Assembly (NCBI GenBank): GCA_902805475.1
Contig: CADCSX010000002.1
Span: 2,976,001 to 3,040,000, forward strand
Source: Entonaema liquescens
Taxonomy: Eukaryota > Ascomycota > Sordariomycetes > Xylariales > Xylariaceae
DNA length: 64,000 bases
Direction of reading: 5' to 3'
Shown: positions 1 to 13,578 of the stretch, piece after piece
How the letters are laid out: each line of letters opens with the position of its first letter
Numbering within the stretch: position 1 is the first letter of the stretch
Program-made: the position numbers and the translations under genes
The notes under the pieces: generated by a model
The model's database searches: none
What the model was told of the DNA's origin: nothing
The model's input: the letters and a program-made list of their open reading frames with translations, nothing else

Positions 1-3000
1 TTGGAAAAGTCGGCGTTACTAGCCCATTTTCGCGGGCTCCAGCCTGACCACACGCTCATCTTACATGTTACTGAGCAAAATGCAGCTCTACTTATCCGTC
101 GAACAACCCAGTAAGTATTTAACTGATAATCACCGCCTCAATGATGTGCACCATCACTTACTGCTAGTCATAGAAAGGGTCAACATTGCGTTGTACTCGA
201 GGCGTTCGAGACATCGGCCGTCTCGGAACATGTTCTCGCTGCGGGACACGCGCTACAGTGGGACTTTCCTGGCCGTTCGGTGCAGCTACCTCTTTCTTCG
301 TTTGCCGATGAACCATTTCAAGAGTGTTTAGCAGCCTTCTTGGAGCAGGCCAGCACAGAATCACTCTATAACCTCCAAGCTTCTACCCAAAAAGCAAGTG
401 TCTCGATTACTGAGGTTAGGGACACAACCGACCCGGCATTGATTACTCAGATGCTCATGCCGATCTTGGAGGCGATAGGAAGCCATTATCAGGCGCCCAT
501 TCTTCGAAAGCAAGTAAGAGATGATGTCAATCTACAGAGTGCAGATTTACCCTGGCGCCGACTTCCATTTTGGCTGGTTCTGCGTGTTGCGGTTGAGCGA
601 CACCTTTGCTTGAAGCTTGGCAACGAGCAGGGGCGCGTTTGTTACAAACTCCTCATGTGTTTGTTATTAGCAGAATTACTAAAGGAATCTGCCGGGAAGC
701 TTAACCCGGCTATGACCATTACTCTACGCACAAAATTGTGCCGCCGTATGGCAAAGTTGGAGATGCAAAAGGCCAGGCTTAAATCACCTGCGACCGAAGC
801 TTATGAATTATCGTTTAACCGTATCTCTCCGTTGATCGAAAATGCGATCCAAGAAGCGACTTCCCAAGTCGAAAATGCTTGGGAATCTTTTAAAAAGAGT
901 ACAACACGACGCGTTCCAATGCTTCCTCTCCATGCGGATCATCATGCACTTCGTCTCTCTCTCCCTAACAGTGGTGAATACCTCAACCGTCTCCTATATA
1001 GTCAACCACCAAGAAAAACTGGTCTCACATCATTGAATCTCCCGCAACCGCTCGATAAGGCTATCCAGCAAACACAAGACTTTACAGACCACATATTCCG
1101 TATTGCAGATATGGAGTCTAGTGCCGAAGTTAACGAGCTGCCTAGTCGAGATACTGTGAGCGGTTTTACAGCTCGTTGTATCCAAATCGCTAAAGAGATT
1201 GACGATATTTTTACTGAAGTTGGTACGACGTACGATTCGAATCCTGAACAAATGAGCTCTATGATTCTTGCCTTGTTCACCCTGTGGGTTCGTTTGGATA
1301 AGTGTGCGGTTACGGTGTGCCCTCTTCTAGATGACTATCGACGCGTTTTCGACCCTGAGCTCCTAGATGTCCTTCAACTGCCTGAAATGTCTGAAATGCG
1401 CCGGCTCCAGGACATTCAGACATATTTGGCTCATAAAAAGACCAAAAGCCGCTATGGTACTATCTTCGACAGGTTTGATAAAAACAGTTTAGCGGTGCGC
1501 TATGTCGCGAAGTCAGGGGATATAAAATCTCTAGCTGTGCGTATTCAGGCTGCGTCTGATAGAGCTCGTGACTCCAAGGAGGCTGAATGGAAAAAGATGT
1601 GTGCGGACTACGACAACCACACAGCAGGAATAGCGGAAGGTACGTGTTGCTGCTCTTGGAAAAATGGACAGCGGGACGTACGAGGATGCAAGACTTGTTG
1701 GCACTGGAGAACCCGTAATCGAATGAAGATCGAAGTGCATGAGGCTTTCCTCCCCGACAACGATCCAGCTAGATCCTCATTACTCTTCGAGCTCACTATT
1801 CCCCGTTACCTATCAGCTTACAGGAATGCCACTTGGAAAATCCTATCGCTCCTAGCACATCCAAGTCGTCCTGACAAGTCATCAAAACCGGCGATAGAAC
1901 TCACAAACTGCCCACCACTCCAACCTTATATAACAGCCAAGGTACAGGGTATATCTTTGGCGTCTTCTATCAAATGCTTCAGCCAAACCCACTACAAATT
2001 CAATAGGGGAAAAGCCCCCCTTTCGCGCGTGCTTTTACCTCTTGCAGCAGATTTCCAGTTATATGATCAGGCTACTGGATTGTGGGTTAAGGATCTAGGA
2101 AAGCCTTTGACATTCCAGCATCATTGCGCTATTCATATCCCCCGTGCCCTTCGAACTACAATCATACCGGCAGTACAGCACCCACCACCTACGGTAGATG
2201 GACCATCGTCCTACGAAGTTCAGGCTAATCAAACCGAGTGTCCAGCTAACATGTCCGTCCATGAATTTTCGGCATACCAGAAGCTCTTTGGCGGCAAAAT
2301 GCGACGTTGGCCGAACATACTTGTTGAAATGGGCTCCTCCAATTTGAACTTCGGGAATGAGGATACGGCGAGTGTTCTTTGTCAGCTTGCTATTCAGGCG
2401 GGCCCTCAGCTACCCAACGAGACATTACGAGCAGCCCATGTCATCTTTAAGGAGAATAATTTTGTAGAACGCTTGGCAGAGACTATCGAAAAGCGTCTCA
2501 GGGCTATTCTAACGAACTGGAGAGAGCATCATTATATGGGACTTCTTATTACTCTCATCCTAAGGTTATTTCACCTATCATCAGGCTCTTCTAGAAATCG
2601 TGCGGAGGCGTTGCTTAGGACTGTACGAAAAGCCACATTAGAGTGGACTACTAACCTCAGGAAAGAACTCCGTACCGCCACTGATGCTGAGGATGCCCGA
2701 CGAATTTCGACGTACGGTTTCTGCGCAGCTATACTATGCCGACGGACATTCGCGGTCTACGCTGAGATTAACACCGCAATGAGTTCGGAAGATCTAAGCT
2801 CCTGGGTCTTGGCATCAGTTGCATTGCAAGAGAATTTGTTAGTTGATATTAACAAGCTGCCCCATGGTTTGATGACTATGTTCCTACGCGATACAAAGAT
2901 GGCATACCGTCTGCAGTCCATCCTCAAGACAGCCATACAATCCCACGAAGAGGCCGTCGGACATGGAATCTCTAGGAGTTGGTCCGATAATTCGGATGGT

Positions 3001-6000
3001 ATCAAGTCAAACTTCTCTCAATGGGACTTTCTCCGTTCGCCCCATAACCGTTGGATTGTTGCCCGCGCTGTGGAGCAGCGTGGGAAATACACTGCAATCC
3101 AGACTGTTCACTATAATTTTATCGAAGGTCATATGCTAGTCAACGGAAAGCCCCGCGGAAAGCTACCCCTTGAAATCCAAGAAAGTGAAGATGTCAAGGA
3201 GATGTTCGGAAACCACCATATTCTAACATATCCGTCTTCTCTACCAGGAATGACACATAGGCTTTCGAATCGAGTTTGGGGTCAAGAGGTACACTTTGGT
3301 ATGCGAGATGGACAGGTTATTATCCGTACTTGTACCCAGACCAGTATTCTGGAGTTTGTCCCCCGGAGGATGTTCACAGGTCCAAAAACCTTCGACTTAC
3401 CAACGGAATTAACGGAGAACTGTGTGCATTGGTTAAATCTCAGTACTGGTTGCTTGGAGGTCCGTCGGATGCCTGCCATTTGGGTTAAGCGACAACGTGA
3501 TTGGGAAATTGACATTCCCGGTCGCAGAGCCGTCCGTGGTAACGTGAGCCTCGTTGACCCGCAGTCAAAGATTTTTGATCAAGTCTCAAAGACATTGCAA
3601 CATTTCGAACAGCCAGAAAGGTTGACGGTTTCCCAACCTTCGGTCGGTAAGCTACAAGTAGAGCTACGTCACTTGGAGTTGTCGTTCTTTGTAAATCGTG
3701 ATGGTTGTCTCGAATGCCGACAGCTGAACGCAGAGGTTGATCCGAATCAGGATGCGGGCACTTGGCATGGCCTCCAAAGCATGATTGTGCTCCGGGATAC
3801 AGTCTCCGGGAAAAGAAGCATAATTGTGCCTCTGGGACAGCTTAACTATAATCGAAATGGCATGCATATCCAGGTGCGCGTAATCAACGCCCAAAATTAC
3901 GGTAGATACAAGATTGACGATATCCTCGGTCGGCTTTCTTGCCCTCCCGAACCTCGTCTCCTTTATACCAAAGCTCTCTATCATGCAATGACCTCATTTT
4001 GCCTTCCCGATACTCTAACAGGCAGAACTGGCACGGAAGAGGCATTCTCAATTCTCCGTTCAGGTGCTTCTCAGCCATGGGTGCCATTGCCGCCTGTCTC
4101 GCAGCCAATATTACGTGACTTAGCAGGGCTGCCGCCTCAGAGAGTGTATTATCCACCCCCTATGAAGCGTTTTCAGACGGTGACGTGGAATGAAAATTTG
4201 ACTGTAACTATACAGCATGATGGGTTTGAGCCATTGGTTCAACACATCATTATGAAATCAAACCAAGTCAACAAATTCTCTGGTTTAGGCACCGAAGATA
4301 TCAATTTCGAGGAAGCTACACACCTTCGCAACCGTGGCAAACTTCAACGTGAGCTCTACGAATGTCCAGCTTTAGATACTGTCGGTCAAATTTCTCAAGA
4401 CACTCCTTATATCCCTCGTGACCGTCAGAAAACATCCAAAGCCAGTCAAGTGTATGAAATCGCTCGGCACATTCTTACAGGTTCATCCTCTCTATATATG
4501 CGGACTACTCTTAAGACGCTTCTAGAGTCCAGCGAAGTTATCGGCGGGTTCCACGGTGATAATAGCTCGTTTGTCGGTAAAGAGCCACTTATCAGTCAAA
4601 TTGAGGAATCTGTATATGAGAAATGGGGATCCCTTATAGAATTCTGTCGCCACGCGGATGATACTGCACCTGTACTATTTCGCCTCGGACTACTCGCCTT
4701 TCGCACCAACCCCAACATGGATATGATTCGCTCTCTTGCTGCTTTCTCTATGGTTCGTGAAATCAAATATCTACAACCGCCTTCTTGTGGCGGCTTCTTT
4801 GATTTTAAATCACGTGAACGGCCCTCTATTGAGCTATTACAGACACTCATATCCTCAACATACTATGGATTCGAAGCAAGTCGTTATCGTGGGGGTGTAC
4901 TGAGAGACCGAGCCGGACGTACTTCCGAGGAGCACAAAGAATTTTGTGAATCGCAGGGCCGTATTCTCGCTGGTCGCCTCGTAGAACAATGGCCTGTTTC
5001 GGTCAACGAGCTGTCTCTGGAGTCGTTAGAAGGTAAAGCTATCAACATCCCCTTGGCAATTGAAAAATACGGCCTGAATGGGAACGTAGGCGAGACAATA
5101 TCGAACTCGAAGCCTACATCAATCGGGTGCAGGTGATTTTAAACTCGCTCAAGGGTCCGCGAGAATCCTGTTCACTACTTGAATGGAAAAATGTTGTACC
5201 AGTGTTTACGAACCAAAACAATTCCCGAGTCATCCCATCGGTATCTCAGGAGTTGGTGGTTAAAGCTGGCCCCAGTCTAGACACGACGGTCGCTAGCATC
5301 CAGTTCACCGGTGGAAACGAGCCTGGGTATGGCGTAGCTAGGGAATCACCAACACGAGACCTATTCAATGAAGCCACGGAGCTAGATGCAATCTTGCGCA
5401 GTTTTTCAAGGTCCGCCAATTCTATTCGGCAGAAATACAGCAACGACCTCCTACAGAGCTTATCCGCCCTGAAAGATACGGGCCAGTTGGACGCTCAAGG
5501 TCTAGTACCGGCTCTGAAAGAGGTTAAGCAAGCAATAGAGCAAGTCAAACTCACGGTCTCGGACTACCACAAACAAATATGTAATTCTCTGGCGCTTGGA
5601 GACAACCGGTTCCGATGGTTGCGGCTTGGTGGCATCTGGCCTTGTACATCACCAGTCGAGATACTTACGTTCCTAAGATCCACGTTGGCCTACAAATTTG
5701 GGACCGGGATGAAGAAGGCTCTGGTTTCTTACGGAATAGCGGTTACGACTCTACAACGCCTAGAGCGGCTTCGCTCCGCAGTCCTGCGTGGAGACAGGCG
5801 AGCATGCGATGAAGAGTTGCACAACCCAGGTCATCAAAATTGGTCACCACTTAATTCAACAGATTGGTTGTTGCTCGAAATCGACAGTGATTTCCTTATA
5901 CGAGCCGAACAAGTTGACGTTGCGTATGCCATGATTGCACCGAAGTCTGGCCAGAATAGTGTACTACAAATGAACATGGGCAAAGGTAAATATACCGAAT

Positions 6001-9000
6001 CTATAGATCGGCATAATAAGATATTACCATAGAACTAGTGCTAACTCCAATGTAGGCAAAACATCTTGTATTGTGCCGATGGTGATAGCCGTCCTAGCAG
6101 ATGGCAAAAACCTTTCCCGTTTAATTGTTCCGAAAGCGCTCCTCATGCAAACCGCGCAGACCTCTCAATCGCGTTTGGGAGGCCTTGTAGGACGTGAAGT
6201 TCTTCATATTCCTTTCTCGCGGAAGTCGCCGACAACACCGGAGATCCTGGAGCTATACGAGAGCCTTCACCGTCGTACTCGTAATAACAGGGGGTTGATT
6301 CTTACGAGCCATGAACATATTTTGTCATACAAACTGGGCGGATGGCAGCAGCTTGCAGACGGCAAACTCAAGGCAGCGAGAAGAATGAGCACCTTTCAGC
6401 GTTGGTTGGACGACAACTGTCGCGACGTTCTAGATGAATGTGATTTCACCTTGGCAGTGAAGACCCAACTAAACTACCCTAGTGGGCCCGAGATGGCTGT
6501 TGACGGCCATCCATTCCGATGGCAAGTTGCACAAGAGTTACTTGCTTTGGTAGCCCATTATCTGCCTAGTTTAACGAAAAGATTCCCAACCAGTATTGAA
6601 GTGCTGCAGCGGCCAGGATCTTTTCCAATTTTGCACTTTCTAAAGAATGACGTGGAGGAGGCCATCCACGACTACATACTAGAAAGTATTTGCAATGGGC
6701 GAACGTCTTTCCTTCGACCTGCTGATTCAAGTTTTCGAGGCCGCCAGGGAATAATTCGGCGTGTCCTTTACGAGCCAAAATTTGACGAACGTATTTTCGC
6801 GCAGGCAGTCAACGCGTTCGTCAACCCACAGGCAGCGTCGAAGATACTACTTGTGGTGCGAGGCCTGTTGATCAATCGGATACTAATCCTTTGCCTCAAC
6901 AAGCGATGGAACGTTCAATATGGCCTGCATCCTGGTCGTGATCCAATCGCAGTACCGTTTGAGGCAAAAGGTACCCCGTCTGAGCAATCCGAGTTCGGTC
7001 ACCCAGATGTCTCAATCTTGTTCACCTGTTTGGCATTCTATTACACTGGGCTCACCTCTGCACAATTTCGTCAAGGGTTACAGTACGTTCTCCAATCAGA
7101 CGATCCAGCTGCACAGTACGAGCTATGGTCTTCCGGATGTGATAGTTTACCGGAGGCATTGCATCATTGGAACGTGATCAACATTGACGATGGAGGACAG
7201 CTGGAAGAACTCTGGAAACATTTACGTCTGAGTCGTATTGTCATTAATCACTATTGTAATCATTTCGTCTTCCCAGTCCACGCTAGGCAGTTCGAAATCA
7301 AATTACAGGTTTCGGCGTGGGATATCCCACTGTTCTCCAAGGTCCAGCGTGGTGCTAGGACAACCGGTTTCAGCGGCACGAATGACAGCCGTATGAATCT
7401 CCCTCTGACTATTCGACAGGATGATCTCCCCAGCCTACAACAGACAAGCGCTGAGGTCTTATCGTACCTCCTACAGCCATGCAATCGAGGCTATCACGTT
7501 ACTGCAGATGGCCTGGGCAAGCGATTGACTGAGAAAGGTCTTCTAGATCGACTACACGATAAAAATATCCGTACCCTCATCGATGCCGGGGCTTACATAC
7601 TGGAAATGGACAACGCAACAGTTGCTCAAGAGTGGCTAAGAATTGATACCCAGGCTGATGCCGCCGTCTATTTTGGTGCAGATAACCGCGCCTGGGTACA
7701 TTATCGCGGAGAGAAAAAGAAGGATGTCCCGCTCCTAGCCACTCCCTTCGCTGATGACCTTCGTAACTGTGTTGTATATCTAGACGAGGCACATACGCGC
7801 GGTGTAGACTTGAAACTGCCATCTAATGCCCACGGGGCACTAACGTTAGCACTCAAGCAGACCAAAGACTACACTATGCAAGGTAAGTACTACTCAGTAC
7901 TCAGTATCTAGATATTTTCTTGGTGCTGTATACTCTCAGTGACATTTACATGATTAAGAATGAGTTATCTAACACATTGGCAGCCGCTATGCGACTCCGC
8001 CAGTTACGTACTACTCAGTCAATTAGCTTCTTTGCTCCCCCTGAGGTTGATCAGAGCATCAAAGACTTCTGCCGCCCAGCGAAGGGTATTAGTATCGATT
8101 CGTCCCACGTTGTTTCTTGGCTTCTTGAGCAGACATGTTGCGTCAACGAGGATCTGCAGGGTCTGTACGTAGCGCAGGGTATCGACTTCTGTCAGCGCAC
8201 GGACGCGATTTGGCGCCATGAGAACTTCCTCACAAACACGACACAACGCGCAAAGCTTCTAGAGACAATACAGCAGCCAGAGCGCCAGACACTAGAACAG
8301 TTATATGGTGGAGCTTTGTCAGGTCCACGAATCGGAACTGTAGGTCGCATGTGTACGCCGCAGTTACAGAAATTCGCGGATCTACTTAATCAGTCCTATG
8401 GAGAGCGCGGCGCTCTTCACGTGGGTGCCATGGAAGAAGTAGAACAAGAACGCGAGGTTCAAGTTCAAGTTGAACAGGTTCGCGAGATGCAAAAGCCCAT
8501 CCGCTACGAACCACACGCGTTTCCGGGTCTACATCCAACTATCTTAAGTTTTGTACGTACGGGCATCCTGGATAACACCTCATCGAATCAGCACGAAGCC
8601 GCGTTTGAACATGCATTCGAATATGTAGCGAGGACTAGTCTCGGAAAGCAATTTGGCGTGCGGGAAACAGGCTCGCAATTCTTCGTCTCTACGGAATTCA
8701 GGCGAACGGTCAAATGCAGGAAGAATAGTGTGATTGATAATTTCATGGTAAGTTACCTGTACCAAACCTTTTTGTGGCCTACATAAAGACCGACATACTA
8801 TAAGCGATATATGCTGACAATAGTATAATAGCGTCCCGTAGAATGGATCCTTTGGAGTCATCCAGCACAGACCGCGCTTGTTATCGTTCCTGAAGAGGCT
8901 GAGTTGTTGATTCCATTGCTTCGTGGGGCTACCCGCTCCCCGCGCGTCCACTTAATTGCCTACGCGGCGCCCGTTACCAAAACCATGGAACGCTTCAATA

Positions 9001-9359
9001 CTCTTCAATACTACAGCCTTCCAGCACTACCACCTACCTACAAATTCCCGGAGTGGCTCCGGTTCGAATTAGGTATACTAGGCGGCCGACTGTATGTTGG
9101 CTTGGCTGAATGTGATTCACTAAGCCGTTACTTACAATCTTCTTTTGAGGAGGCGGACAAGTCGTCGGAAAGAAGCGCAAATCCAACGCAGGCAGGTGAA
9201 GTAGTGCCAACCCCCTTTGCGGACGACCCGTCCTCTTTTCTCCTGGAGTGGCTTACGCTACTTCGCAAGACGCAGGATGTTTTGCATACGCCTATGGGCT
9301 ACATCTGTACTGGGCGTGCGCTTGGTGGGCTTAGCCAGTTTCAAGAGTCGTTATTGTAA
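1..9359 (+). CDS. Giant DUF6606/DUF3638/DUF3645 protein (5' end outside window)
   Basis: Exons read as <1-110, 168-5985, 6056-7882, 7984-8747 and 8832-9359 (about 3,015 residues here); introns have GTAAGT/GTAAAT donors and AG acceptors. Exon 1 is open from base 1, so the start lies outside; there is no ATG start near 280. Landmarks: a Cys-rich stretch (about 1648-1705) leading into a conserved MKIEVHEAFLP segment; the DUF3638 core (about 5830-6350); a Walker A-like GKGKTS whose second Gly codon is split by the 5986-6055 intron; a DUF3645 stretch with EFGHPDVSILFTCL (about 6985-7030); a Walker B/DEAH-like VYLDEAHTRG (about 7770-7800); and RPVEWIL after the last intron. Homologues are often labelled 'ubiquitinyl hydrolase', but I see no protease signature that supports catalysis. 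The frame breaks near 5063-5076 (see that entry). The family assignment is firm; the function is not known. Confidence 0.85.
5063..5136 (+). other. Frame break in the DUF3638 gene
   Basis: The upstream frame runs through AIEKYGLNGN to a stop at 5134-5136. From 5064 the next frame is open and gives a convincing charged helix (EWERRRDNIELEAYINRVQ) that continues into the rest of the protein. One extra A in the five-A run at 5063-5067 would join the two frames. The alternative is a 47-bp intron at 5086-5132 (GTAGGC...GTGCAG), which also restores frame but has a poor donor, no clear branch site and would remove the charged segment. I favour a one-base deletion, either an assembly error or a real mutation. 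Confidence 0.7.
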
Positions 9360-9964
9360 TTATGATAACATGACGGTTGGATTGACATATTGAATTGTCA
9401 TGTTGGAACGCGCGCAAATATCGCCATTCAATGTACTAGGTTTTGTTTTTAACTTGGCCTCCATATTCAGCCTAGGCTTTTGAATTCTGGCATTTATGAT
9501 GAGAGACTGAATTCGCTGTTTTAACGATAGGTACTTTATGATATATCATAATGACCCTGCGCGACTTGGCCTATGCATCAGTCAGGAACGATATCTTAAG
9601 ATGACTGACTATATGAAGAGTGTATTAACCTATCATTAAGTTACCCCTGGTTGTCGTAATGCGTAGGTTCCCCACCTAAGGTAATTTGCCCCGTAACGAC
9701 CCCTTTTAACTCCATACGAAGAAAAAAACCAGCATAAAATCCCAGTTATCTAGGATCTTGTAAGCTATACATGAGGGAATATTACCTAGGCTCGCATAAT
9801 ATATAACATTACTACTATTCCAGCCACGCAAGTTAAAGAATGTCCCTTATATGCTTCATTTCCAGCGTTTACGCATCCTCAACTTAATATGGATACCGTA
9901 TGGAAGGTGATACGATATGCCCTACAGCTCATCCGATGACAGTTAATCACAAGCTGTTGGTAAC
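9360..9964. other. Convergent intergenic region
   Basis: This is the 3'-to-3' gap between the DUF3638 gene and the histidine kinase. It has moderate A+T content, short palindromes such as ATATATCATAATG and ACCTAGG, and no coding signal that I can support on either strand. It must hold both polyadenylation sites. Confidence 0.6.
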
Positions 9965-12900
9965 TTAATGTTTGGCACATACGCCTCCGATATGTGTAAT
10001 AAGCTCTTTAATATGATATGGCTTCGTCGTTACGCCATCCTAATTTCGAGTCAATGTCACATCCAACAGCGTATTATGGACTAGGTAAACTTACCATGCC
10101 TACTTCCATCGCGCCGCTAACCTGTTTGCTACGCACGTTGGCTGTCACTCCTAGTATTGGTATATGTCCTGCGAGTTCTCCAATTGCCTCCAGCCTCCGA
10201 ATCTCCCTCGTAAACTCGATGCCGTTCATGACCGGCATTTCTATATCGCACAATATCACGTCGAACGGGTTCTCTATATGCGATACACTGGCCTTGCTGT
10301 CCTGAACGGCGTTGAGGGCATCTTTTCCGTGGTTAGCAGCTTTCACGACGAAGTCGTGGTTGCGCAATTGCTTGCACAAGACCTTCTGGTTGACCAGATT
10401 GTCCTCGACGACGAGGATTTTAAGTGGTGAGAATTCGCGCGGTGGTGGGCTTGTGTCCTGTGGTGTTTCGGGAAGGCTACTGTCTCCGTCTTCTGATGAC
10501 ATGGGGACCCCATCTGCTGTTATGCTAAGCGACCGACTTAGTCGAACAACGGGCTCCAACGCATTTGAAGAGGGCCGAGAACGCTCGCGCTTCTGCGTCT
10601 TGACGTAAAATGCAAATTTACATCCCGACCCCGGTTTACTGGCCAGACCTATCTCACCGCCAAGCATCTCGGTGATCTGGCGGGAGATGAATAAGCCGAG
10701 ACCGGATCCTCCGTATTCAATGTGCGTCTTGGGAGATGCCTGAGCGAAGCGGTTGAACACTTGCGCCTTCTCGCCCTCCGTCAGACCTTTCCCCGTGTCT
10801 TCGACGGAAAAGGAAAGGAACACCTCTGGTTGAGGGTCTCTGTTATCGCCCGGACAGGAATCAAATACGGGGCTAACAGCTGCGTATCGCTGCGGTACAT
10901 ACTCCACCCCTAAGTCGCTTTCGAGGGGGCGATATCCCGTAGCAGCCACCGTTACGACTATTTCCTTTCGATTAGACGGTTTCGTGAACTTAATAGCGTT
11001 TGTGACGAGATTGATCACTATTTGGAGAAATCTGTTGGGATCTAGTAGGACACATCCTAGGCCCAGCATGGACAAGGAATCGTCCTCGATAATTTTGAGT
11101 TTGATATCCGTCATCTTTAACTCGGCGTCGAATATCTTTAGTGACGAGCGAACCAATGCCATCGGCTGCACGGGGATAGGGGAGACTACTAGGAGGTCGG
11201 AGTCGAGCTTTGAGACTGTTAATACGTCGTCGACGATTTGCTTCTGGTGCTGTACGCAGTACACGATGGTGTTGGCGGCGTCCAGCGCGCTAGCAACTTC
11301 GTTCTGTAAGATGTCTCGTATAGCGCCGTTTGAGCTGAGTGGCACTTTGCTATTGAATAGGCCATCGAGCGTTGCGGAGTTTCTCTTAATTGATTCGATA
11401 ATCTCCTCGCTGCAGTGAAGGACAGCCGATAAGGGGTTCCGGATTTCGTGACTGATCATATCCATGAACCGCTCCTGCTGAGTCCTCGACCGAATAGCTT
11501 CTTCCATCTTATCCGTCAGAACTTTGACGGCCATCTTCTGCCCGCTGATATCCGTTACCCAGAAATCTATATGGTCGACTGTTCCGTCCTCTTTAAATTG
11601 AGAGAACCCTGTGGCGACAACATAGGCACCATTGGTGACGGTGTTGTCGCCTCCTGAGATAGTGTAAGTTCTATTAATTAGTTGGAACTCAACAGATTCT
11701 GGCCCGGCGTGTTCCTGGAGTCGAGCAAAGAATTCTTTACACGGCTGTAAGTAATCTTCACGGACCCATGGTATCCACGGCTGCGAAATATTTGGAGGGG
11801 GATTATTAGGCCCGAAGCCGTAGAAAGAATGCCATGCGTTGTTACCATACTGAACGTAACCGTCTCCATCCGTCCGACATATCCCGAGAGGACAGTGCTC
11901 CGCGTAGTTCCGCCATTTTATCTCCGATTCTTCGAGTGCCTTAGAACGGGAGATAAGTTGCTGCTCGGTCCACTTAAGCTCGCTTATATCCATCGTGAAG
12001 ATCATGATGCTCTCCACCCCATCACCCTCATCAAAATCCGAGTAACAGGCGCATATGCCTGTCCTATGCTCGGAATACATGTGGCCTCGACGAAATGGCT
12101 CTTTAGATCGAATTTGAAATGTCCCCCCAGTCTTGTCAGTAAGGACTTTCTTTTGCCATTCCCGAAGTAAATCGGCGTCTTCAGGAACCACGCTATCCAG
12201 CCAACTGAGATTATGTTGGTCAGCAGGATGTAGGCCGGAGAACTTATACCATACGTCATTCGCGTATATTATCTATGGACAGTTAGCTCAACTGTTTGAC
12301 TCTTCATGATCAGCGTAATTCTATTACCTTGCCTTTCACATCAGTCACCGCGAGACCGACAATGGACCGCTCCGCAAATCGAGAAAATCGCATATCGCTT
12401 CTTTTGCGATCTAACTGAGCTCGCTTAGCCAAGTCATTATGGCGCGCGACTTCTTCCGACAGTCTCGCCCGCGATACCTGTGGCGCAGCAACATCCGCTA
12501 CCAGCTTGAGGAATTCGCAAAACTGGTTGTTGTATCTTCGGTATGGATTTAGGCCCATTACCATAAACGCCGCTATTCTTGTGTCGTCTTTTATCGACAC
12601 GATGGCGAACTGTTCCGCTGGCTTCTCTCCTCTCCATCCGATTCCGTTAAGCAGTTTATGTAACGACGGGTCGCTGGCTTCTAATATGAGTATCGAGTCG
12701 CACTTCAGGGCTTTAAGCATGGTCGGTGCGAATCCGTTGATGTCGCAGGAGAGGTCGATGTATTCCTGCCCCATGATCCGCTCGGGGTCGATTCCAATGG
12801 TGCCTTCTAAATGGCATGGATAGTTAGGTTGGCTGGTGGCAGAACCAATACCTAATTCCTCATCCAGTGAGTATAGTAGCACGAATGGGATATCCTTGCT

Positions 12901-13578
12901 GTTGTAGCTAAGTCCAGTTAGTAGCGTATGCCAAAGCTCTTTCATGTTATTTGCTGTCGCGGTATCTCGAGACAGTTGTTGAATACATTTATTCTGTCTC
13001 CCGCAAATAACCTCTTCGGTCCTGTCGAGGGGTATCCCGTAAGAACCTTCAACCTCTCCATTGTCATTGGTGACTGGGATGAGCTTCCAGTCGAAGTAGG
13101 TTTCTTCCTTATGGCCGTTTCGTTCGGTAAGTAGTATAGTACCGTCGCAGGTTTCGGTTCGGCACGTTCGACGCTGCTCGGAGATTTTCCCCGAAAGTTG
13201 CTCCCAGATTTCAGAGAACACTTCGGAGGCATTCCTTCCCATTGATTCTGGGTGTCTATTGCCCAGCAATGGTAGATATGCTTCATTGTAAATAATACAG
13301 GAGGATTCTCCCCAGAATAAAATTGCCGGGCTCGTGTCAGCTAAGAGGAAGCGGGAAATATGTCGAAGTTCTGAGCGCCATTCGTCCCTTGGTCCAAGAC
13401 CTGACTCGCTCCAGTCGATATTAAAAGTGAAACTTTGGATAGATGAAATTGACCTCCCAGTGTTCTGGCTTTGGACTTTTTGTGCTTTTAACTTCGTTGG
13501 TACCCTTTGAGAATCGTCTTGTTTCTGAGGTGCTCGCCCTTTTACGGCTGGACCTAGCTTTTTACCGTTCGGAACCAT
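9965..13578 (-). CDS. PAS-domain hybrid histidine kinase
   Basis: Three exons on the minus strand: 13578-12328, 12272-10095 and 10039-9965; the introns are 55 bp each and all junctions are phase 0, giving 1,167 residues. The start is ATG at 13578, one codon inside the longest open frame, which begins with GTG. Order: N-terminal fungal PAS-like region (LGPRDEW...ILFWG...IYNEAY, about 60-130), GAF-like region (about 200-370), two PAS regions (from about 405 and 535), HisKA with H-box SHEIRNPLS (His about 692), HATPase with N-box LVTNAIKFTK (Asn about 842), DTGKGL and GGSGLGLF, then a receiver domain with VEDN and phosphoacceptor Asp (about 1093, CDIEMPVMNG). The invariant receiver Lys (VTTKPYHI, about 1149) is on the 25-codon last exon. 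It is probably a cytosolic sensor that passes phosphate to Ypd1; no membrane span is seen and the ligand is unknown. Confidence 0.93.

Noticed and set aside
280..5136. A separate 1,618-residue gene starting at 280 and ending at 5136
   Set aside because: The start codon would be GTG, the frame is open upstream through a spliced exon, and the stop follows a frame break inside a conserved family.
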